Of a DNA stretch of 64,000 nucleotides, positions 17,855 to 26,361 are shown one piece after another. How positions within the stretch are numbered: the first letter of the stretch is position 1; each line of letters starts with the position of its first letter. The stretch is taken from the NCBI RefSeq assembly GCF_001418015.1, contig NZ_LIQG01000027.1, forward strand, positions 1 to 64,000, in the 5' to 3' direction. The position numbers were made by a program, and so were the translations under genes. Origin of the DNA: Lacinutrix mariniflava. GTDB lineage: Bacteria > Bacteroidota > Bacteroidia > Flavobacteriales > Flavobacteriaceae. The notes under the pieces were generated by a model that was not told the DNA's origin, made no database searches, and saw only the letters and a program-made list of their open reading frames with translations.

Positions 17855-20260
17855 ATGGATAAAATGATGATTTATTTGCCAATAGTATTGGCAATTTTAG
17901 GTTTAGTCTATATGGCTATTAAGCAAAAGTGGGTTATGAAACAAGATGCTGGAGATGGTAAAATGAAAGAGATTTCAGATCACATCTACGAAGGTGCTTT
18001 AGCCTTCTTAAATGCTGAATATAGATTGCTTACAATTTTCGTAATAATAGTTAGTATATTATTAACGATAGTTTCAGTTGTTGTACCTACTACGCATTGG
18101 CTAATAGTAGTTGCATTTATTTGTGGTGCTGTGTTTTCTGCTTTCGCAGGAAATTTAGGTATGAAAATAGCTACTAAAACTAATGTAAGAACAACACAAG
18201 CGGCAAAGACTAGTTTGCCAAATGCGCTTAAAGTGTCTTTTGGAGGTGGAACAGTAATGGGGCTTGGTGTGGCAGGATTGGCTGTTTTAGGTTTAACGAT
18301 TTTCTTTATCGCATTCTTTCAGTTTTTTATGGGAGGTGTTTGGACAAATACAATGGACATGACTATTGTGCTTGAAACCTTAGCAGGTTTCTCTTTAGGA
18401 GCAGAGTCGATTGCATTATTTGCACGTGTTGGTGGAGGGATCTATACAAAAGCTGCAGATGTTGGTGCTGATTTAGTAGGTAAAGTTGAAGCGGGTATTC
18501 CTGAAGACGATCCAAGAAATCCAGCGACAATTGCTGATAATGTTGGAGATAATGTAGGTGATGTGGCAGGAATGGGAGCCGATTTATTTGGGTCTTACGT
18601 TGCAACGGTATTGGCAGCGATGGTTCTTGGTAATTATATTATAAAAGATATGGGTGGAAATATTGGTGAAGCCTTTGGCGGAATTGGGCCAATTCTACTA
18701 CCAATGTCAATTGCTGGTGTAGGCATTATTATTTCTATAATTGGCACTATGCTAGTTAATATTAGCAGTAATGATGCTAAAGAATCTCAGGTAATGGGAG
18801 CACTTAATAAAGGGAATTGGACAGCAATTGTTTTAGTTGCTATTGCTTGTTTTGGTTTATGTAAATGGATGTTACCAGAAACTATGCAAATGAATTTCTT
18901 CGGAGAGGGTTTAATTGAAATTACATCAATGCGCGTATTTTACGCAACACTTGTAGGTTTAGTAGTTGGAGCAGCTATTTCTGGAATTACAGAGTACTAT
19001 ACAGGATTAGGTAAAAAACCAATATTAAAAATTGTACAGCAATCTTCTACGGGTGCAGGTACAAACATTATCGCAGGTTTAGCAACAGGAATGATTTCCA
19101 CCTTCCCATCGGTATTATTATTCGCCGGAGCTATTTGGGCTTCTTATGCGTTTGCAGGATTTTACGGTGTTGCTTTAGCTGCATCTGCAATGATGGCCAC
19201 AACAGCTATGCAATTAGCTATTGATGCTTTTGGACCAATAGCGGATAATGCAGGTGGAATAGCCGAAATGAGCGAACAAGAACCAATTGTAAGAGAGCGT
19301 ACAGATATTTTAGATGCCGTTGGCAATACAACAGCAGCAACAGGAAAAGGATTTGCTATTGCGTCAGCAGCATTAACCTCTTTGGCTTTATTTGCAGCTT
19401 ATGTAACCTTTACTGGAATCGACGGAATTAATATTTTTAAAGCACCCGTTTTAGCTATGTTATTTGTTGGTGGTATGGTGCCCGTTGTGTTTTCTGCTTT
19501 AGCAATGAATGCAGTAGGTAAAGCTGCCATGGAAATGGTAGAAGAAGTAAGAAGGCAATTTAGAGAGATTCCAGGAATTATGGAAGGTACTGGGAAACCA
19601 GAATACGATAAATGTGTAGCAATTTCGACTAAAGCCTCTTTAAAAGAAATGATGTTACCGGGTTTATTAACTATTGGCTTTCCATTAATAATTGCTTTCG
19701 TTCCTATGATTTTTGGAATGGATAATTTAGCTATAGCTGAAATGTTAGGTGGTTATATGGTAGGTGTTACTGTATCTGGTGTGCTTTGGGCAATATTCCA
19801 AAATAACGCAGGTGGAGCTTGGGATAATGCAAAGAAATCTTTTGAAGCAGGTGTTGTGATTAATGGAAAAATGACTCACAAAGGTTCTGCGGCCCACGAA
19901 GCTGCAATTACTGGAGACACCGTTGGAGATCCATTTAAAGATACATCTGGACCATCAATGAACATATTAATTAAATTAACTTGTTTAATTGGTTTAGTAA
20001 TTGCGCCTATTTTAGGAGGACATGCTGAAGAAGGTTATGCAATGAATAATTCTAATGTCGAAGTAACTAAGGAAATATCAGTTGAAACAAATGATGATGG
20101 AATTATAGAGGGAGCAGCAAAAGCAACAATTACAACCACAAAAACTATTGATGATAATAATATAGAAATCAGTAAAAAAATGTTTGAAGGCAACTTACAG
20201 GATGTAGAAAAAGATGCCACTGAATATGCCAAAAACGAAGAAGAGAAGGGAAGAAACTAA
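17855..20260 (+). CDS. hppA: Membrane-bound ion-translocating pyrophosphatase
   Basis: An integral membrane enzyme of about 16 helices that couples hydrolysis of pyrophosphate to H+ or Na+ export. The acidic substrate loops are intact: DVGADLVGKVEAGIPEDDPRNPATIADNVGDNVGD near residue 200, the second acidic cluster around IDAFGPIADNAGGIAEM, and the third near AWDNAKKSFE...GDTVGDPFKDT. The GNTTAATGKG motif has Ala rather than Lys at the diagnostic position, which marks the K+-dependent subfamily; the pumped ion cannot be decided by reading. At 801 residues it is longer than usual because ~75 charged residues follow the last helix (NNSNVEV... to EEEKGRN). Confidence 0.95.
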   Translation: MDKMMIYLPIVLAILGLVYMAIKQKWVMKQDAGDGKMKEISDHIYEGALAFLNAEYRLLTIFVIIVSILLTIVSVVVPTTHWLIVVAFICGAVFSAFAGNLGMKIATKTNVRTTQAAKTSLPNALKVSFGGGTVMGLGVAGLAVLGLTIFFIAFFQFFMGGVWTNTMDMTIVLETLAGFSLGAESIALFARVGGGIYTKAADVGADLVGKVEAGIPEDDPRNPATIADNVGDNVGDVAGMGADLFGSYVATVLAAMVLGNYIIKDMGGNIGEAFGGIGPILLPMSIAGVGIIISIIGTMLVNISSNDAKESQVMGALNKGNWTAIVLVAIACFGLCKWMLPETMQMNFFGEGLIEITSMRVFYATLVGLVVGAAISGITEYYTGLGKKPILKIVQQSSTGAGTNIIAGLATGMISTFPSVLLFAGAIWASYAFAGFYGVALAASAMMATTAMQLAIDAFGPIADNAGGIAEMSEQEPIVRERTDILDAVGNTTAATGKGFAIASAALTSLALFAAYVTFTGIDGINIFKAPVLAMLFVGGMVPVVFSALAMNAVGKAAMEMVEEVRRQFREIPGIMEGTGKPEYDKCVAISTKASLKEMMLPGLLTIGFPLIIAFVPMIFGMDNLAIAEMLGGYMVGVTVSGVLWAIFQNNAGGAWDNAKKSFEAGVVINGKMTHKGSAAHEAAITGDTVGDPFKDTSGPSMNILIKLTCLIGLVIAPILGGHAEEGYAMNNSNVEVTKEISVETNDDGIIEGAAKATITTTKTIDDNNIEISKKMFEGNLQDVEKDATEYAKNEEEKGRN

Positions 20261-20280
20261 TTAACATATTTGTAAGTTTA

Positions 20281-20310
20281 AAAACCATGCTTTTATGCAT
20301 GGTTTTTTTT
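20281..20310 (+). terminator. Intrinsic terminator after hppA
   Basis: AAAACCATGC (20281-20290) pairs with GCATGGTTTT (20297-20306) around TTTTAT, followed by T residues. Confidence 0.9.
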
Positions 20311-20338
20311 GTGCTCTAAAATCAGGTAGTTTTACCTA

Positions 20339-20369
20339 TTGCAATTTCTCTTATATTTATTTACTTTTA
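20339..20369 (+). promoter_or_regulatory. Candidate promoter upstream of an unknown gene
   Basis: TTG at 20339-20341, a 20-bp spacer, and TACTTTTA at 20362-20369 match the Bacteroidota promoter pattern except for the last base. This makes it unlikely that the TTG at 20339 is the start codon of the following gene. Confidence 0.45.
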
Positions 20370-20374
20370 ATAGT

Positions 20375-20881
20375 GTGATTAATAAATCTGAAAAAATAAA
20401 TAAGTTACGGCTACAGTTTCAAAAATTTGAAATCGTAAAATGTGGTATGTATCATGAGCATGTTGTGTTCGGGTTAAACAAAAAACCGGTTTATAGAGAA
20501 GATAACAAGACCCTTGTTTTTAATCGTGAAAAACTATGTAATACTGAAGATCGAGTAGTAAGACTTGGTTGTGCGCATTCGTCTTCTAACCATAATTTCG
20601 AGGAGCTTCTAGATAGTTTAAGTGCGTTGTTGCCAAGAAAATCTTTGCTTATTTTAAATTTAAGGAATGAATTTAAAGCGGTGGTTTCGCGTATTTATAT
20701 GTTAGATCATAAAAAGGGACAGCTTGAGCACGATTTGGCACTCTGTAAAATTACTTTAGACTATAGTGAAAATGAAGCATTAGCTCAATTGTCTTTCAGG
20801 ATAAAAGAAGAGCATAATATGCTAATGGAAGATCTTGTTGAAATTAAAGCAAACATTAAACGACTTATAAGAGTACAGTAA
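20375..20881 (+). CDS. Hypothetical protein
   Basis: I do not recognise this protein. From a GTG at 20375 it would be about 168 residues; the frame is open further upstream, but that part overlaps a likely promoter. No signal peptide or membrane segment is evident. It contains scattered Cys and His (VKCGMYHEHVVFG, KLCNTEDR, LGCAHSSSNHN) and a C-terminal half predicted by eye to be helical and charged (KKGQLEHDLALCKITLDYSENEALAQLSF...), which could form a coiled coil. It lies between hppA, whose terminator precedes it, and the App1-like gene. ATG 20447 is an alternative start. Codon use resembles its neighbours. Confidence 0.55.
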   Translation: MINKSEKINKLRLQFQKFEIVKCGMYHEHVVFGLNKKPVYREDNKTLVFNREKLCNTEDRVVRLGCAHSSSNHNFEELLDSLSALLPRKSLLILNLRNEFKAVVSRIYMLDHKKGQLEHDLALCKITLDYSENEALAQLSFRIKEEHNMLMEDLVEIKANIKRLIRVQ

Positions 20882-20949
20882 ATTACCAATATTAATAGAG
20901 TGCTTGTTTTTTCGATTTTAGTATCTTGAGCACTTAATTTATTCAATCT

Positions 20950-21948
20950 GTGTTTAAGAAAGATCCTTTACAAATTATAGCATTCCAAAGTTATGGAACA
21001 GACTCCCATTTTTATTTAAGAGGCAGAGCATTGCAAGACGAATCTATAGATTTAGAGCAAGGTGGTTTTTTTAGATTGTTAATTAATAGTTGGAAACGTA
21101 TTGAAACCGATGAAGCTAGACATGTTGGAATTAATATAAAATTACCAGACGGGACGATTTTAAAAACGGAAAGCGATGCTAAAGGCTATTTTAAAGTGAA
21201 AGCCGATTTACAGGATTTAAGAATCATGGCAAATACTGAAGGTTGGTTAGCTTGTGAAGTCGCTTATAGTGATGTTAATGTAAAACGAAACATTCAGGAA
21301 AATAATCGATTTCCTGCTGAAATTTTAATACCGTCTACCAAGGCCGAGTTTGGTGTTGCTAGTGATATCGACGATACTATTCTGCATACAGGAGTAGTGT
21401 CTACGCTAAAATGGAGGCTTTTATATAATACGCTTTTTAAATCGGCAAAAATGCGCTTGCCTCTCAAGGGAGCTGCCGAGTTTTATCATTTGTTGCATAG
21501 AGGTAAATCTGGCGAGAATGCAAATCCAATATTTTATGTAAGTCATAGTCCTTGGAATTTGTATCTCTATTTAGAATTATTTCTAAAGCAAAACGATTTC
21601 CCTAAAGGACCAATTTTATTAAGAAGCTTTAGTAATATGCTAAAGAAAAAGACTCCAAACGAAAAGCCACAAAAGCAAAAAGAGATTTTAAATTTACTTA
21701 AAACATATCCAGATTTACCGTTTATTTTAATAGGTGATAGTGGTGAGCACGATGTGGATATTTATTTAGAAATAGCAGAACTGTTTCCGGATAGAATTAA
21801 AGCGATTTATTTGCGTAGTGTAAAACATGAAAAGAGAATAATACGAGTAAAAGGATTACTAGAAAATTACAAAACTACACCAGCTTTGTTGGTTGAAAGT
21901 AGCGATCAGGCTATTGAGCATGCAAAAGTTAATGGCTTTATAAAGTAA
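20950..21948 (+). CDS. App1-like phosphatase domain protein (DUF2183)
   Basis: A 332-residue cytoplasmic protein. Residues 139-143 form the HAD-type catalytic motif DIDDT (VASDIDDTILHTGV), followed by a PIFYVSHSPWNLY segment and a late LIGDSGEHDVDIY acidic motif, the three signatures of the App1/DUF2183 family that includes yeast phosphatidate phosphatase App1. The N-terminal ~125 residues are a beta-rich domain (VGINIKLPDGTILKTESDAKGYFKVKAD) usual in bacterial members. The bacterial substrate is not established, so lipid phosphatase activity is only a possibility. The start codon is GTG. Confidence 0.85.
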   Translation: MFKKDPLQIIAFQSYGTDSHFYLRGRALQDESIDLEQGGFFRLLINSWKRIETDEARHVGINIKLPDGTILKTESDAKGYFKVKADLQDLRIMANTEGWLACEVAYSDVNVKRNIQENNRFPAEILIPSTKAEFGVASDIDDTILHTGVVSTLKWRLLYNTLFKSAKMRLPLKGAAEFYHLLHRGKSGENANPIFYVSHSPWNLYLYLELFLKQNDFPKGPILLRSFSNMLKKKTPNEKPQKQKEILNLLKTYPDLPFILIGDSGEHDVDIYLEIAELFPDRIKAIYLRSVKHEKRIIRVKGLLENYKTTPALLVESSDQAIEHAKVNGFIK

Positions 21949-21954
21949 TAATTG

Positions 21955-24447
21955 TTAAGCTTTATTAAGTTTGTTTTTTAAATCGGTAAAAGTATCGGAA
22001 AGATAAAAAGAACATAAACTTTTAATTCTTATAATGGTTTCTTGATGATGAAATTCTTCTTTGTCATTAATGCGTTCCAACACATTTTTTAAACCATATT
22101 TAGATATTGCAGGTAACTCTTTTTCGAAAGCTGGAGTGCTTAAAATAATGCTTCTAACGGCCGCATACAAATCATCAGAAAAAAGAAGAGCAACCTTATC
22201 TGCCATTATTTCCATTAATCTAGAGGTAATTAAAAGGTCTTGAGAACTAGTAGTCTCATCATTTTTATTCAAGAAATTAATATTTAGTTTGTCGCCAACT
22301 TCTAGAATGTCTTGACTCTTTTCGGCAACATTAGAGGCTTTTTCTACATTGCTTACAATTTTTAGATATTTGTCGACATTAGTAAAATTGCCAAGTATTG
22401 AGCCTAAGCTTCCTGCAAAAGGCAGTATGGTAAGTAACACACTTATAACCGAAAAACCTTTTTCGGCAGCACCTCTCCAAACATCGCTTGAGGTGATTTT
22501 TGAGTGTTCAAAATAAATGTGAGCAAGCTCTACCGCAATTAAAAACCGTAATTCATTAATATTAAGTTGTGTTGGCGTTTCGGTTTTAATAAAATTAATA
22601 CCAATAATTAAAAAAGGAGGCTTGCCTTCTATGCCAATAATAGTATTGGCGTAATTTGCACGACCGATATAACATTCTGGAGTTTGTAAATTAAGTGCAT
22701 AACATATATTTGTTACCACTTTATAAATTTCCGGATAGTTGCTAGAGTTTAATTTATCTGAAAAAGAAATAACAGCACTGTAATCTGGCTGTTTAATGTT
22801 CGCAATATAGCCATTTAGGGTATCGAAAAAACCTGAAGCATTCTTGAAACAATCAGGTGTTACGGCTTCTAAAACATTAGTTTTTTCAAGTTTGTTGTAG
22901 TTTTTTTCGTTAAAATCTATGGGAGCAGGTTCTACATTATCTAAGTGTAGTGTTTGCTCTATTGTTTTAGAAAGCTGTTGGAATCTAGTTTGGTTTAACG
23001 CTTCAATTCTAGTAGTAACTAAGGGCTGTAATTGTGCTAGTTTTAGAAGCGTTTCTTCTGTATTTAAGTGCGCTTTTTGCTCACAATCTAAAATAGACTC
23101 TAAAATGGTAGTTTTTAATTCTTGCCCGTTTTGTCCATTTAAAATATTTGTGGCGTTTGTGGGAATTAAATCTAAGATGCTGGCGTCTGGTAATGTTGTG
23201 TATATGTTTTTGTAGATTTCGATTGCATCGATATAGAATTTAGACTTTGCTAGGGCTTTTGCGAAATTAAGATTGAATTCAAATTGCTTTTCAGGCTTGT
23301 CTTCGTTTTTTAGAAATAGTGGTCTAAAGGAACGCTGAAAAGTAAGACTATTTTCAATAGATAGAATATCTTGTTTTTTAAATAAAATGGTCGAGAATTC
23401 ACGTTGTGTTTTATAATCTAAATTCCAAGAAGCGATTACTTTGGAGATATTTTCGCCAAAAAGAGTAGAGCGTAAACTATGCTTTTTAAAAAGTAGCCTA
23501 ATTTCTTCCTGTTTCTTTTTGTCTATTTTTAGCGATTCCATTAATACAATTAATTCGCTCTTTAGTGCGTAAATATCAAGAGTGTTATGTTCTAGTTGTA
23601 GTGCATAACATTTTGCTGCAAGTTTTAAATATTTTGTTTTGCTATTGTGTTTTTTTAGTAAGCAATCCCCAAAAAGGTCTAATCTGTTGTTTTTCGAGGT
23701 TATAACAGGAAATAAAGCGGAGTAATAACCGTCATTCATTAATTCAGTTAATAGAGAAAACGTTTCTCCTGTAATAAGATCTTTGCCTGTTTTTTCGGTT
23801 AAGGTTAATTTTTCATTAGAAATATCGAGAACATAATGTGTTCCACTTGAGTGGCCAATAAGTAAATTTCTTAATGAGGTAACAATAAAATACCAGGTAG
23901 TATTGTCTGGAAAATCGAGTGTATTAGTTTTTAATGTTACAGAACTTGTATTTAAAAGACTTAAAATATATTCTTGTTTTTTAAGTAAATGAAAAATGTA
24001 GTTTTTAGTAAAGAGATCTGGTTGTTGTATAAAACCTAAGTTTTGGGTATTATGTAATGCGTACAAACCGTCGTCTTGAGTTTCTATTACTTGATTTTGA
24101 ACGGCTTTAAAAAGAGTGCTTTTTGTAATAGATTCTTTTGCTACGCTAATGGTTTCTTTGTAGGTGTCTAGATTTATATTTATAGATTCTGAAAAGATTG
24201 TAACCTTATTATCTTCTTTTATAAATCTAAAACGAGAGGCTTGAATGTGTTCTTTTTCTTCTTTTATATTATAGTCTAAAACAAGTGTGTTGTCTTTAGT
24301 TTTTAACTTAAATGAAGTAGTTTTAATTTGCTCTAAGCTAGATTCTATAATGGTTTTTAATTGTGTTAGTGAAAAACCTGAGGCGATAAAGAGTGTTGCT
24401 TTATTGGTCTCACCATCATTATTTTTGGACTTGAAAAATTTAATCAT
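21955..24447 (-). CDS. Large hypothetical protein with degenerate M48-like region
   Basis: An 830-residue protein without a signal peptide. Residues 1-~500 show no domain I know. The C-terminal third resembles Ste24/M48-type peptidase neighbourhoods: ICYALNLQTPECYIGRANYANTIIG, then LRFLIAVELAHIYFEHSK, followed by a hydrophobic pair (VISVLLTILPFAGSLGSILGNF). In active M48 enzymes the helix reads HExxH; here residues 639-643 are Val-Glu-Leu-Ala-His, so the first zinc-binding His is replaced by Val. It is therefore probably inactive or not a metallopeptidase. It ends 6 bases from the convergent App1-like gene. Cellular role unknown. Confidence 0.6.
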   Translation of the reverse strand: MIKFFKSKNNDGETNKATLFIASGFSLTQLKTIIESSLEQIKTTSFKLKTKDNTLVLDYNIKEEKEHIQASRFRFIKEDNKVTIFSESININLDTYKETISVAKESITKSTLFKAVQNQVIETQDDGLYALHNTQNLGFIQQPDLFTKNYIFHLLKKQEYILSLLNTSSVTLKTNTLDFPDNTTWYFIVTSLRNLLIGHSSGTHYVLDISNEKLTLTEKTGKDLITGETFSLLTELMNDGYYSALFPVITSKNNRLDLFGDCLLKKHNSKTKYLKLAAKCYALQLEHNTLDIYALKSELIVLMESLKIDKKKQEEIRLLFKKHSLRSTLFGENISKVIASWNLDYKTQREFSTILFKKQDILSIENSLTFQRSFRPLFLKNEDKPEKQFEFNLNFAKALAKSKFYIDAIEIYKNIYTTLPDASILDLIPTNATNILNGQNGQELKTTILESILDCEQKAHLNTEETLLKLAQLQPLVTTRIEALNQTRFQQLSKTIEQTLHLDNVEPAPIDFNEKNYNKLEKTNVLEAVTPDCFKNASGFFDTLNGYIANIKQPDYSAVISFSDKLNSSNYPEIYKVVTNICYALNLQTPECYIGRANYANTIIGIEGKPPFLIIGINFIKTETPTQLNINELRFLIAVELAHIYFEHSKITSSDVWRGAAEKGFSVISVLLTILPFAGSLGSILGNFTNVDKYLKIVSNVEKASNVAEKSQDILEVGDKLNINFLNKNDETTSSQDLLITSRLMEIMADKVALLFSDDLYAAVRSIILSTPAFEKELPAISKYGLKNVLERINDKEEFHHQETIIRIKSLCSFYLSDTFTDLKNKLNKA

Positions 24448-24640
24448 GTAAACGTAGCTAGAGTTTAGTGTTTTAAAAACTTGAAATTACAGAAAAAAAA
24501 TGAAATAGCTTGAAGCTTTAAAAAAAGTAAGTGGAGATTTTGTTTCGCTTTACTATTTATAAAGTATAATGATGTTTTATTTTAATAAAACGCAACTAAT
24601 TTTGGAAAAAGGCGAAGCGCTTTTTAGTTTATAAGAGTAA
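24448..24640. other. AT-rich intergenic region, no gene seen
   Basis: No plausible coding frame, tRNA or strong hairpin is visible here. It should contain the promoter of the large minus-strand gene. The remainder of the 331-bp gap is occupied by the structured repeat at 24641-24757. Confidence 0.6.
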
Positions 24641-24757
24641 GGCGTTAAGGATTGAACGGCATGTTTGAGCTCCTCGCAGAGAGCGAGTAGTGAAAGCCTG
24701 ACTTTTTGCGATCCTGCAAGGTTTTAAACCTGGCAGGTATGAGTAAAAAGAAACGCT
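24641..24757 (+). repeat. Dispersed structured intergenic repeat, copy 1
   Basis: It begins GGCGTTAAGGATTGAACGGC, contains the inner palindrome GCTCCTCGCAGAGAGCGA, the conserved GAAAGCCTGAC block, and ends near AAACGC. The same blocks in the same order occur at 43575-43650 and, inverted, at 56863-57033. It also contains a nested hairpin at 24713-24737. Confidence 0.75.
24713..24737. repeat. CCTGCAAGGTTT-type palindrome
   Basis: CCTGCAAGGTTT (24713-24724) pairs with AACCTGGCAGG (ending 24737) with one mismatch. Palindromes of this exact kind are frequent intergenic elements in Flavobacteriaceae genomes. Here it is nested inside the larger dispersed repeat. Confidence 0.65.
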
Positions 24758-24778
24758 ATAAAATTAGTAATTAATGGG

Positions 24779-25393
24779 TTAAAATAAACCGTTTATTTCG
24801 GCATCAATTTTATTCAGAATCAATCCTAAATCCTCTGGGTTGTCTACAAAATCAAGATTGTCTACATCGATAATTAGTAATTTACCTTTGTCGTAACCTG
24901 TGATCCAGGCTTCGTAACGCTCGTTTAATCTGCTTAAATAATCTATGCTAATAGAGTTTTCGTAATCGCGACCGCGTTTGTGGATTTGAGAAACTAGATT
25001 AGAAATAGAACTGCGTAAATAAATTAATAAATCTGGACCTTGCACAAAGCTCTCCATAAGTTCGAAAAGTGATGAGTAGTTTTCGAAGTCGCGATTAGTC
25101 ATTAATCCCATAGCATGAAGGTTTGGTGCAAAAATATGTGCATCTTCATAAATGGTACGGTCTTGAATAATGTCTTTTCCGCTTTCACGAATAAGGCCTA
25201 CTTGACGAAAACGACTGTTTAAGAAGTAAACTTGTAAATTAAAACTCCAACGTTCCATCTGGTTGTAAAAATCATCTAAATATGGATTGTCTACAACGTC
25301 TTCTAATTGCGCTTCCCATTTATAATGTTTAGCTAATAGTTTTGTGAGCGTAGTTTTTCCAGCTCCAATGTTTCCTGCAATGGCAACGTGCAT
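24779..25393 (-). CDS. Deoxynucleoside kinase
   Basis: A 204-residue cytoplasmic kinase of the dNK (dCK/dGK) family that phosphorylates deoxyribonucleosides with ATP for nucleotide salvage. The P-loop is residues 7-15 (GNIGAGKTT). The catalytic Glu lies in the following helix region, and the DRT motif appears in IIQDRTIYEDAHIF, the counterpart of the ERS motif. The lid arginines are seen in HKRGRDYENSISIDYL. Which base is preferred cannot be told from sequence. It is one base from the stop side of the upstream gene start, so it forms an operon with the exported protein at 25395. Confidence 0.9.
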   Translation of the reverse strand: MHVAIAGNIGAGKTTLTKLLAKHYKWEAQLEDVVDNPYLDDFYNQMERWSFNLQVYFLNSRFRQVGLIRESGKDIIQDRTIYEDAHIFAPNLHAMGLMTNRDFENYSSLFELMESFVQGPDLLIYLRSSISNLVSQIHKRGRDYENSISIDYLSRLNERYEAWITGYDKGKLLIIDVDNLDFVDNPEDLGLILNKIDAEINGLF

Positions 25394-25394
25394 A

Positions 25395-26177
25395 TTATTT
25401 TAATTTAAGTTGGTAATGATAAAGCACTTTATCGGTGTAAATATACACGATTTGATTGGTTACAAAAAACTGACTTATTAACAAATTTGTAATGTTAAGA
25501 GGTTTAGTTGTTTCTGTGTTTTTTGCAATGTAAAATAACTTGTTGTCTTTTTTTAAGATGATGTTTTCGTTACTTTCTTTAATGCTAGTGTAGCCATTAT
25601 TAGGCATTTTATAGACTAAACTTCCAAAGTAATTGTATTTGTAAAGATGGTTTTTTGTTAGTAGCCAGCAGGAATTATAGTTGCTTGCAATATCTAATAC
25701 GTTACTTTCTATGGGTAGCGTTTTTGTACGGACTGTTTTTGTTTTGTAATCGTATAATTCTAGTTGCATTAAGTCTTGATTAAAAACCCAAATGGTATTA
25801 TCGCTTCCTGTAGAAATGTTGGAGACGTTTTTATATGGTTCGGTTTGGTTGAAGTCTATTTTATAGATTTCGGCTAAGCGATTATCTAAGATTGTAACAG
25901 TGTTAAATGCTTTGTAAAAAACATTTATTTTAAGTGGATTAAAGCTGTTTGCAGATGTTATTGTGCCTAATTGTACATTGCTGTATTTAAGTAATTGGTC
26001 TTCTTGTTTTTTTATTAAAGTATTGTTTAAAGTGTAGAATGTCGTGCCGAAGTTATCGATGCCAATAATAGAATCGGCTTTAAATTCGATTTTATCTATA
26101 AGTTCTGCACTAATGCTTTCTTGAGCATTTGTAGAAAATGTAAGAAGTAGAAGTAATAAATAAAGTAGTTGTTTCAT
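25395..26177 (-). CDS. Exported protein of unknown function, probable beta-propeller
   Basis: A 260-residue protein with a clear signal peptide (MKQLLYLLLLLLTFSTNAQ). The mature part has repeated beta-strand pairs of the type IVYIYTDKVLYHYQLK, TIWVFNQDLMQLELYDYKTKTV and CWLLTKNHLYKYNYFG, suggestive of propeller blades, although no family name can be assigned from reading. It sits directly upstream of the deoxynucleoside kinase gene (one intervening base), an arrangement seen in related genomes, but no functional link is evident. Confidence 0.6.
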   Translation of the reverse strand: MKQLLYLLLLLLTFSTNAQESISAELIDKIEFKADSIIGIDNFGTTFYTLNNTLIKKQEDQLLKYSNVQLGTITSANSFNPLKINVFYKAFNTVTILDNRLAEIYKIDFNQTEPYKNVSNISTGSDNTIWVFNQDLMQLELYDYKTKTVRTKTLPIESNVLDIASNYNSCWLLTKNHLYKYNYFGSLVYKMPNNGYTSIKESNENIILKKDNKLFYIAKNTETTKPLNITNLLISQFFVTNQIVYIYTDKVLYHYQLKLK

Positions 26178-26361
26178 AGAGGATTGGAAAATACAAAAAT
26201 TGGACCACTTACTTAGTTAAAGTTTTATTATGGTTAATTAATAATTTTAAGCTTATTTTTTTTTGTGAAATATTTAACATCTATGGATTAAACATTTTTT
26301 GCTTTTGGTCGTCTAACAGTTGTTATCTGTAATTTTACAAAACCAATTTAGAAATAATATT

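Noticed and set aside
16567-18605. Antisense open frames opposite the M1 peptidase and hppA genes
   Set aside because: They are short shadows of well-supported genes, with no start context or family resemblance.
20339-20374. TTG at 20339 as start codon of the unknown gene
   Set aside because: It coincides with a -33-like element spaced 20 bp from a -7-like box, and the resulting N-terminus would be encoded by promoter DNA.
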